From an uncultured Bacteroidota bacterium (GTDB taxonomy: Bacteria; Bacteroidota; Bacteroidia; Chitinophagales; Chitinophagaceae): 9,060 bases of DNA. Below the pieces are notes generated by a model. The model was not told the origin of the DNA, searched no databases, and was given only the letters and a program-made list of their open reading frames with translations. This document shows, piece by piece, positions 1 through 7,239 of the stretch; positions within the stretch are counted from its first letter, which is position 1, and every line of letters begins with the position of its first letter. A program made the translations under genes and the position numbers. The DNA is taken from NCBI GenBank assembly GCA_903851455.1, contig CAINOM010000126.1, forward strand, positions 1 to 9,060, written 5' to 3'.

Positions 1-684
1 GTTCACCGTTACCACCGCAGTAGCAGCAGCCGTGCCGCAACTGTTGGTAACGGTATAAGAGATAGTAGATGTGCCACCTGCCACGCCGGTTACGAGGCCT
101 GTGCCGCTCACCGTGGCAATGCCCGGCGATACCGAGCTCCACACACCACCTGCTGTGCCGGTAGCATCACTTAATAAAGTCGTAAAGGTCGCACAGACAG
201 TAAGCGAACCCGTGATCGCACCTGCACTTGGCGACGGGTTCACGGTTACCACTGCCGTTGCTGAAAGCGATCCGCAGCTATTCGTCACTGTATAAGATAT
301 GGTCGAAGTTCCCGCGGCGACCCCGGTCACCAAACCTGTTCCGCTCACAGTAGCTATCCCGGGGCTGAAACTGCTCCACACCCCGCCCGGGTCTCCTGTG
401 GCATCACTCAATGCAGTGGTTGTCGTTGGGCAAACAGTCAATGATCCTGTTATCGTTCCCGGTATTGGTAATGGATTCACGGTCACCACCTTCGCCACCC
501 CACAGGTGCCTATCGCATAAGAAATGGTCACGGTCCCCGCAGCAGTGCCGGTCACAACACCGGTGCCACTCACCGTTGCATTTCCGGTTCCCGGTACGGA
601 GCTCCATACACCGCCGGTCGTCGCATCAGTAAGATTGGTAGTGGCGCTCACGCACACAGTAGGTGTGCCGGTGATCGGTAGCGG
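1..684 (-). repeat. Three tandem Ig-like repeat units within the surface protein
   Basis: Protein repeat units lie at 475-684 (70 codons), 238-474 (79 codons) and 1-237 (79 codons), reading leftward on the minus strand. By hand alignment the last two share 65 of 79 residues. The core GGVWSS, ATVSGTG, VVTG/LVTG, GT(S)TISY, TVTNSCG and VVTVN is kept. Each unit has one Cys after TV near its start and one in CG near its end, a spacing that could allow a disulfide in each domain. Third codon positions differ widely between units, so the repeats are old and constrained at the protein level. The array probably continues past the left edge. Such domains usually act as spacers or adhesive stalks. Confidence 0.85.
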
Positions 685-3600
685 ACAAAGTATAAGTTCG
701 TCTGCCCCTATGGTAGGTGTTACCCTTCCGTCCCCGTCTATGTCGGTTACTATACCGCCCACGAACAGACCGGCATTCAGCCCGGCATTAGCTGGCAGTA
801 TCTGCAGGTGCAGATCTGTTGGCGATACAAATGTGGGCGACAGATTTATGGAATTCAGATTACCTCCAAAGCCTGCCTGTATAGCGGCAATATTCGCACG
901 GTTAACAGTTAAAAATCCAAGGTTCGTACCCGTTGTATAATAGTCATTATAGTTGATGGTGCCGAATATGGTATTAGGATTAGCACTGTAAATACTATAT
1001 CTGGTTCCAACGGGAACGCCCGCCGTTTGGTTGTTGGCCAGTATATTGTCCAATAAATTCATTGAACCTGGCAGTGTCACCCCGTTAACGCAAATAGCGG
1101 CAGAAGTCCCAGATGTCTGGTTAAGATTCATATTAATTGAATTCTCAACAATATTGTAACCTGTTCCAAAATCGGCATAAATGCCATATCCATTATTGGC
1201 CACCGCACCGGCACCTCCGGCAGTTACGCTTGTAATAAAATTATTGAAAATGTTGATATTCGCAGACGAGCTGTTTGCCCGCAACCATATCCCGTAGGCC
1301 GCAGCTCCTGCAATCGCCGAAAGTCCCGAAATTTTGTTGTCATAAATGTTTACGCCGTAATGCGCGCCATTAATGAGCATCCCTACTTCCTGAGTAAATG
1401 CAGAGGTCGATGTACTGATCAGGTTATTGTTCACGTTCGAATTAGCCATGTAAAACAATCCCATCGCACGTGCACCGGCAGAAACGGTGTTGTTGTTAAT
1501 GTTCCAGTTTGAGTCCGCTGTAGAACTGAAACCGTCTATATAGAGGCCATATATCGACCCGCTCACAATATTATTTTGAATCGTGTTACCAACATTCGGG
1601 CATTCTGCTACAGAGCCTATTGTGGTCCCGCTTCCGCTCATGATACCATAGGTATTAGTGGTAGGGCTAGCACTGCTCACGATACAGTTCTTGACCGTGT
1701 TATTTAATGCACCACGTGTAGGCGATGAGTTGCCAAATCTGATGACATAGCTATTGCCCGCAGCGGCAGTATTGCTCCAAGTCAGGTTCTGACTGGTCGT
1801 TGCTGAGTTAGAGCCATCGATCGTCACATATCTGGCCCCATACATATGGAACAAACCGCTCCCGCCCATAGCGCCGGATATGGTCGTGGTGCCGCTTGGC
1901 TTGATGGTCAATGTGTTCACTGAGCTGGCATAGCTGTTATAGTTTACCGTTATCGGGAAAGTTTCACTTGGATAAGTAGCATCATCCAGCAGGAAAGTCA
2001 CCGGCCCAAGCAGGCAGGCCGTGTTGTAGGCATTAACCGCCGCCGTTAGCGTGGTATAAGTGCCCGCCAGGCCCACATGGTACACGCCGCTCAGCGATGC
2101 GCCCACTGCATAGGTATTAGGTACAGTAGGTGGAGTAGTGACTGTATTCACATCGGTAGCCACCAGGCCCGTACTTGGATTGGCAGTAATATTCCCGAAA
2201 TTATCTTCTGCGATCACATAATACGAAACCACATCACCAAATGTCAGTCCGCCCATTGTTGCCATCGGTATGCTAAAACTCCAGGTCCCGCTTATCGTAG
2301 TGCCTGATGTAAGTGTGCCCGCTGCGGAGAACCATGCGCCCGCATTCTTCCTGAAATAAACTCTGGGCATCAACGCACCGCTGGTCGGCACCCCGGTGGC
2401 ATCCGTTATCGTCACTCCGCTCAGCGTCACATCAGCCGGTGTGCAGATATTCGGCAAAGCAGTGTACGTAATAGCCGGTGGCGTAAGATCATTAACGCCA
2501 CCATCAAATTCATCTGCACCAATATCCGGCGCTGTACCGCCGCCGCATGTAGATGGCAATGGCCCTGGCCTTACCTGTCCGTCTATGTCCGTAGGAATAC
2601 CTACAGCCGCTCCGCCAGATTCTAAGGGAGTTCCCGAGCATGCAACAATATTAATATGCAGGTCCGTAGCAGAGACAAAGGGCGGAGAAGAAACGATTGA
2701 GTGCGTATTGCTGCCAAATCCTGCTTGTATCGCCGCCAGCGTCGCTCGGTTAATACCCAAAAAGCCAAGGTTAGGACCAGTTGTGTAATAGTCATTGTTG
2801 TCGATCGATGCAAAAACAGATGCCGCCGCACCGCTATAGATCGCATAACGTTGCGTTCCGATTGTCTGGTTATTAGCAAATATATTGTTCTGCAGATTTA
2901 TTGCACCCGGGGAGGTAATGGCTGCTGTGACCATTATCGCTGCCGGAGCTCCGGTTGTAGCCGTTGGATTAGTGTTGATATTTACCGAATTATGGTAAAT
3001 GTTATATCCCGAACCCTGATCGATGTATATGCCTTCCCCATTATTTGCGGCGGTTCCACTTCCAGCACCAGCTATATCAAAAATAAAATTATTATATATA
3101 TACATTGGCCCCGTAAATCCATCGAGCCATAATCCATACGCACCATACGCAGCCGTGTTATGGATAGCGCTGATCTTGTTATTATAGACACTCACATTGT
3201 TCATTGTGCCATTAATGAATATCCCGTCTATTGCAAATGTCAAACCTGCAATTGTTACGCCGGTGACAGTATTGCTGTTTATAACGCTGTACTGGGCAAA
3301 TGCAAACCAAATTCCGGACACAGTTGAAGAAATAGTATTGCCTGTGATTGATACCTCAAAGTCCGGATCTGACGGGCAACCTTGGTAAAATAAAGTGTAC
3401 TCTCCGCCGGTGAGCGTATTGTTCTGGATCACAGTTTTACTGTTTGGAGCTTCAGCAAGCGTAAATGTAGCAACAGCACTTCCCACCATTATACAGGTCC
3501 CACCAAAAGGATTTGAGCTCTGAATAATACTATTTGTTATCTGGTTATTGGTCGCACCAAGCGTGGTAGTCGGATTACCGATCCTTACCACATAGGTACC

Positions 3601-4041
3601 TCCGGCTGCAGTGTTCCTTATGGTCAGGTTTTTAGTTGTGCCGCCCACTGTGTTCGACCCGTCTATCGTTACATTGCTGCCCAAAATAAAGAGGATACCT
3701 GTCGCAATATTACCGCTGATCACGGGGTTGGTTGCAGCAGCAGGCTTTATGGTAAGTGTGCTATAATTCGCAGCACCAGAGCCCGTCTGCACCAGTGTAG
3801 ACAATAACGTTTCTGTTGTGTTGGCAGTTACCGTAAACAGGATATCGCCCTGGTGTGTACCCGCATTTACTGCGGAAATAGCCGCATTCAGCGTTGCATA
3901 CACCGTCGGCCCCAGAGTTCCCGCGCTTGCCGTCACGGTTATCTGTGCTCGTGCCTGCAGTCCAACAAATAATAATAAGACAAATAGGGTTGTCCTTGCA
4001 ACATTTGCAATACGGGAAGACAATAAGGAAAAGTGCTTCAT
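1..4041 (-). CDS. Giant secreted beta-helix / Ig-like repeat surface protein (partial, C-terminus beyond left edge)
   Basis: The frame is open without a stop from the ATG at 4041 to base 1, giving 1347 codons of an unfinished protein. Residues 1-32 form a signal peptide: basic start, hydrophobic core LFVLLLFVGL, likely cut after ARA before Q33. Two homologous modules follow, about 33-506 and 650-1114. Each begins with a TLxAAxxAxN segment, continues through TIDGSN and Asn-rich beta-helix rungs (NNxI, NIxNN), and closes with DYYTTG, NRAxxAAIQAGFG, TDLHI/L, TDIDG and IGADE. Residues about 515-640 form an Fn3-like linker (VSYYVIAEDNFGN). Three Ig-like repeats occupy 1120-1189, 1190-1268 and 1269-1347. 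In Bacteroidota such proteins are usually exported by Sec and then the type IX system and act as adhesins or cell-surface proteins. The expected C-terminal sorting domain lies outside the window, so type IX export is inferred. No catalytic motif of a polysaccharide lyase was recognised, so no enzymatic role is assigned. Confidence 0.9.
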   Translation of the reverse strand, partial: MKHFSLLSSRIANVARTTLFVLLLFVGLQARAQITVTASAGTLGPTVYATLNAAISAVNAGTHQGDILFTVTANTTETLLSTLVQTGSGAANYSTLTIKPAAATNPVISGNIATGILFILGSNVTIDGSNTVGGTTKNLTIRNTAAGGTYVVRIGNPTTTLGATNNQITNSIIQSSNPFGGTCIMVGSAVATFTLAEAPNSKTVIQNNTLTGGEYTLFYQGCPSDPDFEVSITGNTISSTVSGIWFAFAQYSVINSNTVTGVTIAGLTFAIDGIFINGTMNNVSVYNNKISAIHNTAAYGAYGLWLDGFTGPMYIYNNFIFDIAGAGSGTAANNGEGIYIDQGSGYNIYHNSVNINTNPTATTGAPAAIMVTAAITSPGAINLQNNIFANNQTIGTQRYAIYSGAAASVFASIDNNDYYTTGPNLGFLGINRATLAAIQAGFGSNTHSIVSSPPFVSATDLHINIVACSGTPLESGGAAVGIPTDIDGQVRPGPLPSTCGGGTAPDIGADEFDGGVNDLTPPAITYTALPNICTPADVTLSGVTITDATGVPTSGALMPRVYFRKNAGAWFSAAGTLTSGTTISGTWSFSIPMATMGGLTFGDVVSYYVIAEDNFGNITANPSTGLVATDVNTVTTPPTVPNTYAVGASLSGVYHVGLAGTYTTLTAAVNAYNTACLLGPVTFLLDDATYPSETFPITVNYNSYASSVNTLTIKPSGTTTISGAMGGSGLFHMYGARYVTIDGSNSATTSQNLTWSNTAAAGNSYVIRFGNSSPTRGALNNTVKNCIVSSASPTTNTYGIMSGSGTTIGSVAECPNVGNTIQNNIVSGSIYGLYIDGFSSTADSNWNINNNTVSAGARAMGLFYMANSNVNNNLISTSTSAFTQEVGMLINGAHYGVNIYDNKISGLSAIAGAAAYGIWLRANSSSANINIFNNFITSVTAGGAGAVANNGYGIYADFGTGYNIVENSINMNLNQTSGTSAAICVNGVTLPGSMNLLDNILANNQTAGVPVGTRYSIYSANPNTIFGTINYNDYYTTGTNLGFLTVNRANIAAIQAGFGGNLNSINLSPTFVSPTDLHLQILPANAGLNAGLFVGGIVTDIDGDGRVTPTIGADELILCPLPITGTPTVCVSATTNLTDATTGGVWSSVPGTGNATVSGTGVVTGTAAGTVTISYAIGTCGVAKVVTVNPLPIPGTITGSLTVCPTTTTALSDATGDPGGVWSSFSPGIATVSGTGLVTGVAAGTSTISYTVTNSCGSLSATAVVTVNPSPSAGAITGSLTVCATFTTLLSDATGTAGGVWSSVSPGIATVSGTGLVTGVAGGTSTISYTVTNSCGTAAATAVVTVN

Positions 4042-4062
4042 AAATTTGGGGGATTTCAATAC

Positions 4063-4093
4063 TAAATATAAAAATAAATTCCTACCTGACCAA
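4063..4093 (-). promoter_or_regulatory. Possible Bacteroidota promoter of the surface protein gene
   Basis: On the minus strand a TTG (4091-4093) is followed after 20 bases by TATATTTA (4063-4070), one mismatch from the Bacteroidota -7 element TAnnTTTG. Transcription would start about 15 bases before the ATG at 4041. The region is AT-rich and has no clear Shine-Dalgarno sequence, as is common in this phylum. The match is imperfect, so the call is tentative. Confidence 0.35.
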
Positions 4094-4174
4094 CTTTTAT
4101 GATCAATGCGTTTATCAATGTATTTATGATAGCTTGCTCAAATGCACTAATTTGCCCTGCTGCTTAAGGCAAAC

Positions 4175-5416
4175 ATGATGAGTGATAAACGAAGAATAGC
4201 CTTTTTATGCCACCCTTACCACAGGGGCGGCGTTACGCGGTGGATGGCTGATGCCGCCATTGGCGCGGCAGCAATGGGCCTGGAAGTATATTTTATTACC
4301 GTAGAGCCGGCTAAGGAATTTGTTTCCGCAGGCGGCAGGGAACGGATGTATGACCTGCTCAGGAATAACACCGGGATAACTTTAATTTCACGGAAAGTAA
4401 ATTTCACTTTTGAGTTTGGCACGGAACCTTACCGCGCTAATGTCTACGCTGCCCTTATCCGTGAAAAAGTACCCGAAGGCACTGCCGTGATCGTCTCTGA
4501 TGACTCGGCCGTATGGGCTGCTGCGGGCAGTATTGCCGACAAATACCCCATGATCGGCGTGCTGCATGGCGACCAGGAAGTTTACTACAACCTCGCAAAG
4601 AAATATCACCAGCAGATGAGCATTTGTGTCTGCGTATCCAACAGGATAAAAGACACCGCCATCAGGAAATTCTATTACCTCGACCCCAACAGGCTCTACA
4701 CCATTCCATGCGGCATCAACCTGCCGGAATTTGCCCCTTACACCAAGACCAGTGAGGTCATAAAGCTGGTCTTTATCGGCCGCCTCACTGACTATGAAAA
4801 GCGCGCCGCCGACCTCATCGCCATCGGCACCCGGATGCATGAACAGGGCGTTGCTTTTAGCCTCGATATTGCTGGAAACGATGAACTGTCAAAAAAAGAC
4901 TTTAGTCAGCGGTTCACAGAAGCGGGCATCGGGGATGCTGTATCCTTTCATGGGTGGCTGCCTGCCGGTGACGTTCAAAAACTATTGAATGCCTCCGATA
5001 TTTTACTGCTGACATCCAACTCCGAAGGCATGCCCCTCGCCATGATGGAAGCGCTGGCTTCGGGATGTGGCTTCGCCGGCACACGCGTGAGTGGTATTGA
5101 AGATTATGAACACAACCCTGCCGCCGCCGGCTGCGTTTCGGTATATACGGTTGGCAATATAGCCGAGGCAGTAACCAAAATAAAAAAACTTGCTGCCGTG
5201 CCTGCCCGCACCCGCCAGACCGCCGCCCGCAAACTGGCCGAGACCGAATTCAGCATGCAGGTATGCCTGGAGCGCTACTTCAAAGCCATTGGTACCCTGA
5301 AGACGAGGATAGCAACGGCCCAGAATATAGGCATGCCGTCAGGCGGCAAGCTTAAATCAAACACCCTCGCCCTCGCCCGCTACATAAAAATGAGCATCCT
5401 CCCCCGAAAAAAATAA
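4175..5416 (+). CDS. Family 4 (GT-B) glycosyltransferase
   Basis: This 413-residue protein has the layout of a retaining GT-B glycosyltransferase of family GT4. The N-terminal Rossmann half opens with IAFLCHPYHRGGVTRW (8-23), whose GGV loop is typical of acceptor-side domains. The C-terminal half begins at LVFIGRL (198-204), with R203 and K209/R210 near where nucleotide-sugar phosphates are held. It carries the E-x7-E signature in SEGMPLAMMEAL, with E284 and E292. There is no signal peptide or membrane segment, so it should act in the cytoplasm or at the inner membrane face, transferring sugar from a nucleotide sugar. Donor and acceptor cannot be read from the sequence. The tail after about 375 is basic and could aid membrane contact. 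A second ATG directly follows the first (4178), and weak AAGG lies at 4166-4169. It stands alone, divergent from the surface protein gene 133 bases away. Surface glycan or glycoprotein synthesis is plausible but unproven. Confidence 0.9.
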   Translation: MMSDKRRIAFLCHPYHRGGVTRWMADAAIGAAAMGLEVYFITVEPAKEFVSAGGRERMYDLLRNNTGITLISRKVNFTFEFGTEPYRANVYAALIREKVPEGTAVIVSDDSAVWAAAGSIADKYPMIGVLHGDQEVYYNLAKKYHQQMSICVCVSNRIKDTAIRKFYYLDPNRLYTIPCGINLPEFAPYTKTSEVIKLVFIGRLTDYEKRAADLIAIGTRMHEQGVAFSLDIAGNDELSKKDFSQRFTEAGIGDAVSFHGWLPAGDVQKLLNASDILLLTSNSEGMPLAMMEALASGCGFAGTRVSGIEDYEHNPAAAGCVSVYTVGNIAEAVTKIKKLAAVPARTRQTAARKLAETEFSMQVCLERYFKAIGTLKTRIATAQNIGMPSGGKLKSNTLALARYIKMSILPRKK

Positions 5417-5505
5417 TTCAATGCATTGTTATGCCATTCAAGGATAAATCCCAGCTATTGGTCACATTAATCCATTTTCTTTTTCGGTGTAAAATGAGGG
5501 CTGCG

Positions 5506-5578
5506 CCACACCTCCCCTCCTGTTTTTAGGAGGGGCGTGCCTTAAAGCACAGCGAAGCGTGCTTTAAGGCCGGGGTGG
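5506..5578. repeat. Compound intergenic palindrome (two hairpins inside an outer stem)
   Basis: Two perfect hairpins lie side by side. The first pairs CCCCTCCT (5514-5521) with AGGAGGGG (5528-5535) around a six-base loop. The second pairs GCCTTAAAGCAC (5539-5550) with GTGCTTTAAGGC (5559-5570), 12 base pairs around an eight-base loop. A short outer stem, CCAC (5506-5509) with GTGG (5575-5578), may enclose both. No T-run follows on either strand, so it is not a standard intrinsic terminator. It resembles the dispersed intergenic palindromes frequent in Bacteroidota, and the CCCCTCC...GGAGGGG core resembles the smaller palindromes at 7085-7101 and 7241-7256. It lies about 90 bases after the glycosyltransferase stop, where it could protect mRNA 3' ends. 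Confidence 0.75.
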
Positions 5579-5641
5579 TTGACTCGCGCACGAACAACGC
5601 AGTTTTAAAGGCCTGTGGAATTTGCGCCTCAGCGGTTAAAC

Positions 5642-5668
5642 AAAAAACCTCCGCAAAACTGCGGAGGT
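5642..5668 (-). terminator. Rho-independent terminator of the PUR-like gene
   Basis: On the minus strand, ACCTCCGCA (5660-5668) pairs perfectly with TGCGGAGGT (5647-5655) around a four-base loop. The stem leads straight into a run of T (complement of the A-run at 5642-5647). It begins 23 bases after the stop codon at 5692. A strong GC-rich stem, tight loop and T-tract make this a confident intrinsic terminator for the leftward gene. The A-run on the other side means it would work poorly for rightward transcripts from the glycosyltransferase. Confidence 0.85.
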
Positions 5669-5691
5669 CCAAAATATAGTTGAGTAATGAT

Positions 5692-6132
5692 TTACATTTT
5701 CCAGTCATCAACACTGCCGCCGTCATTGATACCGGCAACAGCAGACACCTCAGGTATTGCCACCGCTTCCGATACTTCAGAAACTTCTGAAGATGAGGTT
5801 ACACCACCTTCTTCATTTTCCTGGTCGTGATTGAATGCGTCGAAATCGAAATCTGGCATCAGGTCGGTCTTCACATAGTTGATGGTCTCTGTAAGACCGG
5901 CAAGAAACTTGTTGAAGTCTTCCTTGTACAGAAACATTTTGTGGCGGTCATAGCCGTTATCGTCAAAACGCTTCTTGCTCTCTGTGATCGTTATGAAATA
6001 ATCATTGCCGCGTGTGGCACGGACATCAAAAAAGTAAGTCCTTCTTTTACCTGCTTTAATGCGTTTACTGTAGAGGCTTTCATTACGCGTTTCGCCACGG
6101 TTCTCACCAAAATTTTTGTTTTCGTACGCCAC
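5692..6132 (-). CDS. DUF3276 family PUR-like nucleic-acid-binding protein
   Basis: This small protein of 146 residues belongs to the Bacteroidota DUF3276 family, related to the PUR-alpha fold that binds single-stranded DNA and RNA (as in Borrelia BpuR). The family core spans about residues 5-85: GENRGETRNE, then KRIKAGKRRTYFFDVRATRG, NDYFITITESKKRF, DRHKMFLYKEDFNKFLAGL. Basic and aromatic residues on strands of this fold normally contact nucleic acid. After about residue 90 the chain turns acidic and low-complexity (DFDFDAFNHDQENEE, then SEVSEVSEA) and ends in DDWKM. The frame runs up to a TTG at 6165, but that codon lies within the promoter -7 element. The GTG at 6132, directly before AYENKNFG where I recall family members starting, is therefore preferred. 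It is a single-gene unit with its own promoter and terminator. The role is probably general RNA or DNA binding, but targets are unknown. Confidence 0.88.
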   Translation of the reverse strand: MAYENKNFGENRGETRNESLYSKRIKAGKRRTYFFDVRATRGNDYFITITESKKRFDDNGYDRHKMFLYKEDFNKFLAGLTETINYVKTDLMPDFDFDAFNHDQENEEGGVTSSSEVSEVSEAVAIPEVSAVAGINDGGSVDDWKM

Positions 6133-6162
6133 AATGCTGTGTTTTAAGTGATTAATATGGTA

Positions 6163-6193
6163 CAAATTTAATTAAACAGTCCAAGTATCCAAA
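6163..6193 (-). promoter_or_regulatory. Bacteroidota-type promoter of the PUR-like gene
   Basis: On the minus strand TTTG (6190-6193) is followed after exactly 19 bases by TAAATTTG (6163-6170). Both match the Bacteroidota primary sigma consensus (-33 TTTG, -7 TAnnTTTG). Transcription should start near 6156-6158, leaving a leader of about 25 bases before the GTG at 6132. This is the cleanest promoter in the window. Confidence 0.75.
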
Positions 6194-6296
6194 TTTAATT
6201 GGCCCTAGTTTCACGACAAACACATTAAAATTTGATTTTGCTCTTTTATAATGTATTGCCGCAAGAATTATTATAGAAATGATCCGCACCTAAGTT

Positions 6297-6335
6297 AAAA
6301 AACCAGCATAAGTATCAGATACCCGGCATAAGTCC
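6297..6335 (-). terminator. Possible weak terminator after the response regulator; contains a short direct repeat
   Basis: About 53 bases after the regulator stop, the minus strand has a CCGG/CCGG and CCGG/CTGG-type pairing region around GTATCTGATAC, ending in six T residues (complement of 6297-6302). On the plus strand the same segment holds two near-identical copies, CCAGCATAAGT (6303-6313) and CCGGCATAAGT (6323-6333). The stems are short and partly wobble, so termination here is uncertain. Confidence 0.3.
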
Positions 6336-6387
6336 GGCAAATGTCTCGTGAAAAATTAGCTAGAAAAGACTGAACAATACGCCACCA

Positions 6388-7077
6388 TCAAGACACCACA
6401 AAATGGTACCCCTTTCCTTTAAGGGTCACGATCTCTATCCCTTCGGCGCCGGCAAAATACCCCCTGAGTTTCCGTATGTACACATCGAGATTGCGGGAGT
6501 TAAAAAAAGAGTCATCACCCCAAACCAGCTGCAGCAGCTCTCTGCGCTCTACAGCGCCGTTTGTATGCGCACATAGCTGCGCCAGTATCTGCGACTCCCG
6601 GTGAGACAGCTTAATGACCTCTGAAGGTGTATGCAGCTCATACTTACCCGGGTAGAACCTGTAGTTCTTCAACTTCACCTCATCCGGCAGTGACTCCAGC
6701 GTAGAGCCGCCGCGGTTCATTATCTTCAACTGGTTCTCTATCCGCACGATCAGCTCTTCCATGCTGAACGGCTTTTTCAGGTAGTCTGTGCCGCCGGAGG
6801 AGAAGCCCTTCACTATATCATTAGGCTGCGTCTTCGAGGTCAGGAAGATGATAGGCAGTTGCGGGTTCAGATTGCGGATGTGGGTGGCAAGGGCATAGCC
6901 ATCTATATCGGGCAGCATCACATCCAGCAGGCAGATATCTGTTGTAAAGGCCGCCACCTGCTCCATTATTTTGTTGCCGTCTTTTTTGTGCAATACCTCG
7001 TAGCCGCGCAGCTGCAGTGTATCCTTCACTATGCGCGCCAGGTAGGGTTCGTCTTCTATGTAGAGTATTTTTTTCAT
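6388..7077 (-). CDS. OmpR/PhoB-family response regulator
   Basis: This 229-residue two-component regulator has a receiver domain (1-120) and a winged-helix DNA-binding domain (about 128-229). In the receiver, the acidic pocket E8/D9 (YIEDEP), the phosphoacceptor D52 (CLLDVMLPDIDG), T80 (FLTS) and K102 (KKPF) are all present, so phosphorylation should work normally. The output domain shows SHRESQILAQL, the recognition-helix region NSRNLDVYIRKLRGYF and the wing LKGKGYHFV, as in OmpR-type activators. The open frame extends to a TTG at 7104, but the ATG at 7077 gives the canonical MKKILYIEDE start and follows a purine-rich GGGGGAGGGGG stretch three bases upstream. It lies downstream of the kinase gene on the same strand and is its probable partner. 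DNA targets are not evident here. Confidence 0.94.
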   Translation of the reverse strand: MKKILYIEDEPYLARIVKDTLQLRGYEVLHKKDGNKIMEQVAAFTTDICLLDVMLPDIDGYALATHIRNLNPQLPIIFLTSKTQPNDIVKGFSSGGTDYLKKPFSMEELIVRIENQLKIMNRGGSTLESLPDEVKLKNYRFYPGKYELHTPSEVIKLSHRESQILAQLCAHTNGAVERRELLQLVWGDDSFFNSRNLDVYIRKLRGYFAGAEGIEIVTLKGKGYHFVVS

Positions 7078-7105
7078 AAACCCCCTCCCCCTAAAGGGGA
7101 GCAAC
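7078..7105. repeat. GC-rich palindrome overlapping the regulator's ribosome-binding region
   Basis: CTCCCC (7085-7090) pairs with GGGGAG (7096-7101) around a five-base loop. On the minus strand the 3' arm and the following G-run form the purine-rich stretch just before the ATG at 7077, so the hairpin could hide the ribosome-binding site. The segment is an imperfect inverted copy of 7240-7264. Confidence 0.6.
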
Positions 7106-7239
7106 TAATTTAGCTTTTGTGCTTCTCTTTTATCTTTTGAACTTCTATTGTACAATTTATTTTCGGTGCGAGCCTTTCCATAATCAATTCGCCAAATTAT
7201 TGCCCTTAATTGAGCACACCCTGGAAAGCTCATTCCCTG

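Noticed and set aside
71..940. Chain of plus-strand open frames opposite the Ig-like repeats
   Set aside because: They are Pro/Val/Thr-rich antisense shadows of the repeated minus-strand gene. They recur with the same period as the repeats and have no signal peptide or family match.
2396..3132. Plus-strand frames of 130 and 143 codons
   Set aside because: They overlap the continuous, well-supported minus-strand beta-helix gene and have compositions unlike real proteins.
4388..4840. Minus-strand frame of 150 codons inside the glycosyltransferase
   Set aside because: It lies antisense within conserved glycosyltransferase sequence and has no recognisable domain; the plus frame carries the family motifs.
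5419..5428. Perfect palindrome CAATGCATTG just after the glycosyltransferase stop
   Set aside because: Ten bases with no loop and no T-run; too short to support a terminator or an operator without other copies.
5526..5738. Minus-strand frame of 70 codons
   Set aside because: It runs across the PUR-like gene end, a terminator and the palindromic repeat, so it is a by-product of these.
6303..6333. Two 11-base direct repeats as a possible CRISPR or iteron array
   Set aside because: Only two imperfect copies are present with a nine-base gap, and no replication or Cas gene is nearby.
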